Positions 58,217 to 64,000 of a DNA stretch of 64,000 nt are shown piece by piece (positions within the stretch are counted from its first letter, which is position 1; each line of letters starts with the position of its first letter). Source of the stretch: CAXNKH01 sp049296795 (GTDB taxonomy: Bacteria > Pseudomonadota > Gammaproteobacteria > Burkholderiales > Burkholderiaceae_C). A program made the translations under genes and the position numbers. The stretch lies in the NCBI GenBank assembly GCA_049296795.1, contig JBAQTC010000054.1, positions 62,001 to 126,000 of the forward strand, written 5' to 3'. Under the pieces are notes generated by a model. The model had not been told where the DNA came from, did not search any database, and saw only the letters and a program-made list of their open reading frames with translations.

Positions 58217-60310
58217 ATGGTTCAAATTTCCATTCCTTTAGTTAGACCGGTGAGCCACCAAGTGCTCGGTGCTTGCCCACATGACTGCCCGGACACTTGC
58301 TCGATGGTGACCACCGTCGAAAACGGCATCGCCATCAAGGTCCAGGGCAATCCAGACCACCCGCAAACCGATGGGGTCCTGTGTACCAAAGTCTCACGCT
58401 ACACCGAGCGCACCTACCACCCGGAGCGCATCCTCTATCCGCTCAAGCGCAGCGGCGCAAAAGGATCAAAACAGTTTCAACGGGTTAGCTGGAACCAGGC
58501 GCTGGACGATATTGCGCTCAAACTCAAGGCCATTGCGGGGCGCAGTCCGGACTCGGCTCAAGCCATACTTCCCTACAGCTATGCCGGCACCATGGGCCTG
58601 GTTCAAAGAGAAAGCATGGCCGCACGGTTCTTCAACCAACTTGGTGCTTCTTTGCTCGACCGCAGCATCTGCTCTGCAGCAGGCAGCGAAGCGCTGGTTC
58701 AAACCCTGGGTGCCAAAGTCGGCATGCAGGTTGAATTCTTTGCTGAAGCCAAACTGATACTGATCTGGGGCAGCAATTCAATCGGAAGTAACCTGCATTT
58801 TTGGCGTCTGGCCCAACAAGCCAAACGCCAGGGGGCGAAACTCATCTGCATCGATCCACGCCGCAGCGAGACCGCCGAGAAGTGCCACGAACATATTGCT
58901 TTGCTGCCCGGCACCGATGCCGCCCTGGCGTTGGCACTCATGCATGAGCTGATTGTCAATGATTGGTTGGACCACGATTACATTGAGCAACACACTCTGG
59001 GTTGGGATCGCTTGCGCGAGAGGGCATTGGAATGGACACCTGAGCGTGCAGCGCATATTTGCGGCATCACAACCCAGCAGATTCAGTCCTTGGCGCGTGA
59101 CTATGGCTCGTGTTTTCTGACTGGACAAGCGGCCGCCATTCGCATGAATTACGGCCTGCAACGCTCCCGAGGTGGCGGCAACGCTGTGCGCGCCATTGCT
59201 TGCTTGCCGGCACTGATTGGTGCCTGGCGCCACCGGGCCGGCGGCGTATTACTTTCAAGCTCAGACAGTTACCCCGTGCAGCGAGCCAACTTGCAACGGC
59301 CCGACCTGCTTGCCGGACGAACTCCACGAACCATCAACATGAGCACGATAGGCGATGATTTGTTGCGCCCTGCTTCAACAGAATTCGGACCGGCCATTGA
59401 AGCCCTCGTGGTCTACAACAGCAATCCGGTGGCAGTGGCGCCTGAATCAGGCAAGGTAGTCCAAGGATTTTTACGCGAAGACCTGTTTACCGTAGTGCTC
59501 GAACATTTCCAGACTGACACGGCCGACTATGCCGATTACATCCTGCCTGCAACCACCCAGCTCGAACACTGGGATATTCATAGCAGCTACGGACACACCG
59601 ATATTCTGCTCAATCGCCCCGCCATTGCACCTGTTGGCGAAGCCCAAACCAACACCGAAATTTTTCGTCAGTTGGCTCAGAGAATGGGTTTCAACCACCC
59701 CTGCTTTAGCGAAGACGATCAGAGCCTATGCCGTCAAGCATTTGGAGATCGTGTCGATTTCAATCAACTCATGGCGCGCGGATTCATTTCTCTAGATCGG
59801 GCTGCAGCGCCATTTGCCCAGGGTCATTTCCCCACTGCTTCTGGCCGCTGTGAATTTTTCAGTGAGCGATTAGTCCAGGCCGGACAAGACGGCTTACCTG
59901 ACTATGTGCCGAACTACGAAGCCTCAGGGACTTCAGCCGACTATCCCTTGGCCATGATTTCGCCACCGGCCCGCAATTTCCTCAATTCGACTTTCGTCAA
60001 CCTGAAAAGTTTGCGTAATATGGAGGGCGAACCTTTGCTTGAGATGAACGAGTTCGATGCAAGAGCGCGTGGGATTGCCTCTGGTGAAGTCGTACGGATT
60101 TTTAATCAACGTGGCCAGTACCTGTGCCGGGTTGAAATCAGCAACCGGGCTCGCCCAGGGGTGGTTCATGGTCTAGGCATCTGGTGGCGCAAATTGGGGC
60201 TAGACGGCAGCAATGTCAACCAATTAACCAGCCAGCGCTTGACGGACATGGGACGCGGCCCTACTTTTTATGACTGTTTGGTCCAGGTAGAAGCCGATTC
60301 CACCAAGTAA
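58217..60310 (+). CDS. Molybdopterin-dependent oxidoreductase
   Basis: A 697-residue enzyme of the DMSO reductase/formate dehydrogenase superfamily. The N-terminal iron-sulfur site has Cys20, Cys24, Cys28 and Cys56 (CPHDCPDTC, then GVLCTK). Cys152 in RSICSAAGSEAL is the likely Mo ligand. The LIWGSNSIGSNLHFW and LICIDPRRSETAEK segments bind the two pterin guanine dinucleotides, and the C-terminal ~110 residues form the molybdopterin dinucleotide-binding barrel. There is no Tat signal, so it is cytoplasmic. No electron-transfer partner is adjacent. Substrate unknown. Confidence 0.88.
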   Translation: MVQISIPLVRPVSHQVLGACPHDCPDTCSMVTTVENGIAIKVQGNPDHPQTDGVLCTKVSRYTERTYHPERILYPLKRSGAKGSKQFQRVSWNQALDDIALKLKAIAGRSPDSAQAILPYSYAGTMGLVQRESMAARFFNQLGASLLDRSICSAAGSEALVQTLGAKVGMQVEFFAEAKLILIWGSNSIGSNLHFWRLAQQAKRQGAKLICIDPRRSETAEKCHEHIALLPGTDAALALALMHELIVNDWLDHDYIEQHTLGWDRLRERALEWTPERAAHICGITTQQIQSLARDYGSCFLTGQAAAIRMNYGLQRSRGGGNAVRAIACLPALIGAWRHRAGGVLLSSSDSYPVQRANLQRPDLLAGRTPRTINMSTIGDDLLRPASTEFGPAIEALVVYNSNPVAVAPESGKVVQGFLREDLFTVVLEHFQTDTADYADYILPATTQLEHWDIHSSYGHTDILLNRPAIAPVGEAQTNTEIFRQLAQRMGFNHPCFSEDDQSLCRQAFGDRVDFNQLMARGFISLDRAAAPFAQGHFPTASGRCEFFSERLVQAGQDGLPDYVPNYEASGTSADYPLAMISPPARNFLNSTFVNLKSLRNMEGEPLLEMNEFDARARGIASGEVVRIFNQRGQYLCRVEISNRARPGVVHGLGIWWRKLGLDGSNVNQLTSQRLTDMGRGPTFYDCLVQVEADSTK

Positions 60311-60337
60311 AAAGCCCGCATCAAGCGGGCTTTTTTT
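60311..60337. terminator. Bidirectional intrinsic terminator
   Basis: The stem AAAGCCCGC (60311-60319) pairs with GCGGGCTTT (60325-60333), with T-runs on the right (plus strand) and A-runs on the left. It ends the oxidoreductase transcript and, read on the minus strand, could end that of the tRNA-Met and alpha operon. Confidence 0.88.
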
Positions 60338-60362
60338 CGGATCAGTGACCAGCACTGAAAAT

Positions 60363-60439
<77 letters not shown>

Positions 60440-60457
60440 GTACTCTAAGATTATAGC

Positions 60458-60859
60458 TTATTCTTCCTTAGCAATGTCAGCTACCGGAGCCTCAATCACT
60501 TCCGGACGATCAACTAATTCGACCAGTGCCATTGGGGCGTTGTCACCTACGCGGAAACCCATCTTTAGAATACGGGTGTAACCGCCAGGACGAGTTTTAA
60601 AACGTGGGCCCAGGTCGTTGAACAACTTGGTCACACTGTCTCGGTCACGCAGGCGGTCAAATGCCAGGCGACGATTCGCGAGAGTGGCTTCTTTAGCCAA
60701 AGTGATCATGGGCTCAACCACACGACGCAATTCTTTGGCTTTGGGTACCGTGGTTTTGATGACTTCATGCTCGATGAGCGAATTCATCATGTTGCGCAAC
60801 ATCGCCAAGCGGTGTTCGCTGGTGCGATTGAGTTTACGTAGTCCGTGTCCGTGACGCAT
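60458..60859 (-). CDS. rplQ: 50S ribosomal protein L17
   Basis: A 133-residue large-subunit protein, last gene of the alpha operon. The N-terminal MRHGHGLRKLNRTSEHRLAM and the GGYTRILKMGFRVGDNAPMA region identify it. Its length is close to that of other betaproteobacterial L17. It follows rpoA by 84 bp and precedes the initiator tRNA gene. Confidence 0.98.
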   Translation of the reverse strand: MRHGHGLRKLNRTSEHRLAMLRNMMNSLIEHEVIKTTVPKAKELRRVVEPMITLAKEATLANRRLAFDRLRDRDSVTKLFNDLGPRFKTRPGGYTRILKMGFRVGDNAPMALVELVDRPEVIEAPVADIAKEE

Positions 60860-60943
60860 GGTGTTTTCCTTTGTTTTAAACAGATGGCCGTATCAGGTAC
60901 CGTCCGTGCACTGAGTCCAATTTGTTGGTTGGACTCGTGGTTA

Positions 60944-61933
60944 TTAGCGTTTTTCCAACGCTGCTGGTGGCCAGTTCTCGAGCCTCATGCCCAAAGTCAG
61001 ACCGCGGGAAGCCAACACTTCCTTAATTTCGTTGAGTGATTTACGACCCAGGTTAGGCGTCTTGAGCAACTCATTTTCAGTACGCTGAATCAAATCGCCA
61101 ATGTAGTAAATATTTTCGGCCTTCAGACAGTTGGCCGAGCGAACCGTCAGCTCCAATTCATCAACTGGGCGCAACAGAATAGGATCAAACTGGGTGCCGC
61201 CACGCTGGGCTGGCGCATCAAATGCGGCCAATTCACTGCCTTCAAGCTGGGCAAACACCGATAATTGTTCAACTAGGATTCGGGCCGATTCACGAACCGC
61301 ATCTTCGGCCGAAATAGCACCGTTGGTTTCAATTTCAACTAACAACTTGTCCAGATCAGTGCGTTGCTCAACGCGAGCACTTTCAACTGTGTAGCTCACC
61401 CGTTTAACGGGGGAAAACGAAGCATCCAATACGATGCGCCCAATAGTCTTGCTAGGCTCATCAGCATGGCGACGAATCGTTCCTGGCACATAGCCGCGGC
61501 CCTTTTCAACCTTAATCTGCATATCAAGCTTGCCACCATTGGACAAGTTAGCCAACACATGGTCTGGGTTGATGATTTCAACATCGTGCGGGGTCTGGAT
61601 ATCGCTCGCAGTGACGACGCCATCGCCATCTTTACGAAGACTTAATGTGACTTCATCCCGGTTGTGAAGTTTGAAGACCACACCTTTGAGGTTCAAAAGG
61701 ATATTGACAACATCCTCTTGCACTCCGTCTATCGAAGAATACTCGTGCAAAACACCAGCAATCGTGACTTCGGTCGCAGCATAGCCAGGCATTGACGAGA
61801 GCAAAACGCGCCGTAAGGCGTTGCCCAGGGTATGACCATAACCACGCTCAAAAGGCTCGAGTGTCACTTTGGCGCGATTTGCACCAATTTGTTCAACATT
61901 AATTGCTTTGGGTTTCAGCAGACTACTTTGCAT
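60944..61933 (-). CDS. rpoA: RNA polymerase alpha subunit
   Basis: A 329-residue alpha subunit. The N-terminal assembly domain has FERGYGHTLGNALRRVLLSS, and the C-terminal domain that binds promoter UP elements and activators reads NCLKAENIYYIGDLIQRTEN then LGRKSLNEIKEVLASRGL. It is the normal size. It lies in the usual rpsD-rpoA-rplQ order. Confidence 0.98.
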   Translation of the reverse strand: MQSSLLKPKAINVEQIGANRAKVTLEPFERGYGHTLGNALRRVLLSSMPGYAATEVTIAGVLHEYSSIDGVQEDVVNILLNLKGVVFKLHNRDEVTLSLRKDGDGVVTASDIQTPHDVEIINPDHVLANLSNGGKLDMQIKVEKGRGYVPGTIRRHADEPSKTIGRIVLDASFSPVKRVSYTVESARVEQRTDLDKLLVEIETNGAISAEDAVRESARILVEQLSVFAQLEGSELAAFDAPAQRGGTQFDPILLRPVDELELTVRSANCLKAENIYYIGDLIQRTENELLKTPNLGRKSLNEIKEVLASRGLTLGMRLENWPPAALEKR

Positions 61934-62031
61934 TCAAACTTCCTCTCAATACCCCCGGTTCGTTACACCGGTAAGGCTGGTGAAGCACCCAATCCCCGGA
62001 GAACCGAAGAAAGGGGACGGATTCGAAAAAA

Positions 62032-62655
62032 TTAACGTGAGTACAACTCGACGATCAATGATTCATTGACATCGGCTGCGAACTCATCACGGTCAGGAAC
62101 TTTCTTGAACGTGCCTTCAGCTTTATCCAAGCTGACTTCAACCCAAGCAGCAATACCGACTTGGTGAGCCAATTGCAAAGCCTCGACGATACGGTTCTGC
62201 TTTTTAGATTTTTCACGCACAGCAATCACATCACCGGTTTTCACCATGTACGACGGAATATTCACTGCGCTACCATTGACCGTGATGGCCTTGTGTGACA
62301 CCAGTTGACGTGCTTCTGCGCGGGTTGAGCCAAAGCCCATGCGATAGACCACATTGTCCAAGCGTGATTCGAGCAAAGTCAGCAAATTGGCACCAGTGTT
62401 GCCTTTGCGACGATCTGCTTCTTCGAAATAGCGACGGAATTGGCGCTCAAGCACGCCATACATACGCTTGACCTTTTGCTTTTCGCGCAGCTGCAGACCA
62501 AAGTCGGATGTGCGCTGGCCCGAAGTGCGACCATGCTGACCCGGCTTCGAGTCGAATTTGGCCTTGTCACTGATAGAGCGACGAGCGCTCTTGAGGAAAA
62601 GGTCGGTGCCTTCACGGCGAGATAGTTTGGCCTTGGGGCCGAGGTAACGTGCCAC
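62032..62655 (-). CDS. rpsD: 30S ribosomal protein S4
   Basis: A 207-residue 16S rRNA-binding protein that nucleates 30S assembly and usually represses its own operon. The start MARYLGPKAKLSRREGTDLF and the S4 RNA-binding domain (ESRLDNVVYRMGFGSTRAEA) are plain. Only two zinc-site Cys residues of the zinc form are absent, so it is the zinc-free type. Confidence 0.98.
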   Translation of the reverse strand: MARYLGPKAKLSRREGTDLFLKSARRSISDKAKFDSKPGQHGRTSGQRTSDFGLQLREKQKVKRMYGVLERQFRRYFEEADRRKGNTGANLLTLLESRLDNVVYRMGFGSTRAEARQLVSHKAITVNGSAVNIPSYMVKTGDVIAVREKSKKQNRIVEALQLAHQVGIAAWVEVSLDKAEGTFKKVPDRDEFAADVNESLIVELYSR

Positions 62656-62740
62656 TTGAACTTCCTTTATGTCATCTGCCGCAACAAAATGCGGGAGCCA
62701 CTGGCATACAGCCGGTGGCGGTGGGCTTGGTTAAAAAAAC

Positions 62741-63145
62741 TTAGATGCGACGGCGCTTTTGCGGACGGCAACCGTTGTGCGGAACCGGAGTCACATCAGC
62801 AATCATGTTGATGCGAATACCCAGTGCAGCCAAGGCGCGAACCGACGACTCACGTCCCGGTCCAGGACCCTTGATTTCTACGTCAAGGTTCTTGATACCT
62901 TGTTCAATGGCAGCACGACCAGCAACTTCAGATGCGACCTGCGCAGCGAAAGGAGTGGACTTGCGTGAGCCCTTGAAACCCTGACCACCTGACGAGGCCC
63001 ATGACAGGGCATTGCCTTGACGGTCGGTGATCGTGATGATCGTGTTATTGAACGATGCATGCACGTGTGCAACGCCATCTGCAACGTTTTTACGAACTTT
63101 TTTGCGAACGCGTTGAGCGGCGCTATTGGAGGGAGCTTTTGCCAT
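62741..63145 (-). CDS. rpsK: 30S ribosomal protein S11
   Basis: A 134-residue platform protein of the small subunit. It shows VAHVHASFNNTIITITDRQG, SGGQGFKGSRKSTPFAAQVA and the end VTPVPHNGCRPQKRRRI. It follows rpsM by 19 bp in the alpha operon. Confidence 0.98.
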   Translation of the reverse strand: MAKAPSNSAAQRVRKKVRKNVADGVAHVHASFNNTIITITDRQGNALSWASSGGQGFKGSRKSTPFAAQVASEVAGRAAIEQGIKNLDVEIKGPGPGRESSVRALAALGIRINMIADVTPVPHNGCRPQKRRRI

Positions 63146-63164
63146 GGTGGTTCTTCAATCCCTA

Positions 63165-63530
63165 TTATTTCTTCAATGACTGAGCAGCTTTACGCGGACC
63201 TTTACGGGTACGTGCATTGGTGCGGGTACGCTGGCCACGCATGGGCAAGCCACGACGGTGACGGAATCCACGGTAACAACCAATGTCCATCAAACGCTTG
63301 ATGTTCATGGTCGTTTCACGACGCAGGTCACCCTCGATCGTGATACCAGCAATCTGGTCGCGAATTTTTTCCAGATCACCATCGGTCAAATCCTTGACCT
63401 TTTTGGAATAAGCAATGCCACAAGCTTCGCAAATTTGACGGGCGCGGGTGCGTCCGATACCAAAAATAGCTGTCAAGCCAATTTCGGAATGCTGTTGCGG
63501 CGGAATATTGATGCCAGCGATACGTGCCAT
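63165..63530 (-). CDS. rpsM: 30S ribosomal protein S13
   Basis: A 121-residue small-subunit head protein that contacts P-site tRNA. It starts MARIAGINIPPQQHSEIGLT, and the tail RGLPMRGQRTRTNARTRKGP is diagnostic. It follows rpmJ by 24 bp. Confidence 0.98.
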   Translation of the reverse strand: MARIAGINIPPQQHSEIGLTAIFGIGRTRARQICEACGIAYSKKVKDLTDGDLEKIRDQIAGITIEGDLRRETTMNIKRLMDIGCYRGFRHRRGLPMRGQRTRTNARTRKGPRKAAQSLKK

Positions 63531-63554
63531 TTTCGTCCTCTAAAACTCTTGCAA

Positions 63555-63668
63555 TTAGCCTTGGCGTTGTTTATGACGCGGATCTGTACAGATCACACGA
63601 ACAACACCCTTACGGCGGATAATTTTGCAGTTACGGCAAATTTTCTTGACCGAAGCCGAAACTTTCAT
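63555..63668 (-). CDS. rpmJ: 50S ribosomal protein L36
   Basis: A 37-residue zinc-ribbon protein of the large subunit. It reads MKVSASVKKICRNCKIIRRK and continues through GVVRVICTDPRHKQRQG, with Cys11, Cys14, Cys27 and His32 as zinc ligands (the Zn-binding form). The gene is too short for common ORF cut-offs. The order secY-rpmJ-rpsM is typical. Confidence 0.97.
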   Translation of the reverse strand: MKVSASVKKICRNCKIIRRKGVVRVICTDPRHKQRQG

Positions 63669-63778
63669 ACCATTCTCCTAAAACTCAACGCCTCGTTCCG
63701 ACTTGATATCGCGCGGAACACTTGCGACTACTTTGCTCTAAAACTATACCTACTCTGCTCACATTGCAGAGCGTCAAC

Positions 63779-64000
63779 TCAACTACTCGATGATGACTTG
63801 AAATTAGCCTTCTTTAACAAAGACTCATATTGTTGCGACATCATGTAATTTTGAACCTGTGCCATGAAATCCATTGTCACGACCACAATAATCAAAAGCG
63901 AGGTGCCACCGAAATAAAAGGGCACGTTGTATTTCAAAATCAAAAACTCAGGCAACAAACACACAAAGGTGATGTAAATAGCCCCTGCCAGCGTCAAACG
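63779..64000 (-). CDS. secY: Protein translocase subunit SecY, C-terminal fragment
   Basis: The last 73 residues of SecY, the channel of the Sec translocase; the 5' part lies beyond the window. The fragment includes TM9-10 (AIYITFVCLLPEFLIL, FYFGGTSLLIIVVVTMDFMA) and the QVQNYMMSQQYESLLKKANF tail. The end is serine-rich (SSSSS). It is followed by rpmJ 110 bp downstream; no infA lies between them, as it does in some betaproteobacteria. Confidence 0.95.
   Translation of the reverse strand, partial: RLTLAGAIYITFVCLLPEFLILKYNVPFYFGGTSLLIIVVVTMDFMAQVQNYMMSQQYESLLKKANFKSSSSS

Overview
The window comes from a betaproteobacterium of the order Burkholderiales, most likely family Comamonadaceae (inference). 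The grounds are three Bug-type (tripartite tricarboxylate) receptors, two TRAP systems, a liv-type ABC operon with its own acyl-CoA synthetase, a fused IcmF mutase, a persulfide dioxygenase-rhodanese fusion, and the order of the ribosomal alpha operon. It is chromosomal: it starts in the 3' end of lysS and ends in the 3' end of secY. I see no rRNA, CRISPR array, prophage or intact insertion sequence.

Layout. 1-2391: lysS tail, a YgjP-type metallopeptidase, and a cytochrome c / PQQ-type sugar dehydrogenase module. 2553-5937: rfbBDAC, the dTDP-L-rhamnose operon, with overlapping stop/start codons. 5995-7699: a CoA-transferase and a DUF1840 protein. 7700-16329: a seven-gene liv-type uptake and activation operon (acyl-CoA synthetase, LivG, LivH, LivM, binding protein, LivF, PaaK-like ligase). 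16488-18701: a GC-rich M20 hydrolase / Bug receptor pair. 18798-26217: a minus-strand block that looks like one catabolic unit (TonB receptor, NMT1-like protein without signal peptide, maleate isomerase/Asp-Glu racemase homologue, LigI-type hydrolase, TRAP DctPQM). 26345-28248: a second sugar dehydrogenase / cytochrome c module. 28251-31802: rluF, htpG, FKBP.

31866-36473: DUF1080 lipoprotein, an orphan ModA-like protein, two Bug receptors and an FAH-family hydrolase. 36883-44705: srkA, a NodIJ-like ABC exporter, amn, a TauE-type permease, dbpA and a DUF6352-like gene. 45027-48407: icmF with an in-frame repeat-like insertion. 48696-53959: two small membrane proteins, then an amidase co-transcribed with a second TRAP system. 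54190-60310: persulfide dioxygenase-rhodanese, coaX, a second ModA-like protein, a second M20 hydrolase and a molybdopterin oxidoreductase. 60363-64000: initiator tRNA-Met and rplQ-rpoA-rpsD-rpsK-rpsM-rpmJ-secY.

The genome fragment is dominated by uptake and activation of organic acids: binding proteins of four families (LivK-like, Bug, DctP, NMT1/ModA-like) sit beside hydrolases or CoA ligases. The most unusual features are (i) a repeat-derived insertion of about 38 codons inside the G-domain of IcmF, (ii) a MITE-like element with 28-bp terminal inverted repeats abutting the dbpA start, (iii) a family of dispersed intergenic repeats, twice arranged as facing pairs between convergent genes, and (iv) the TonB-to-TRAP catabolic cluster, whose substrate I cannot name.
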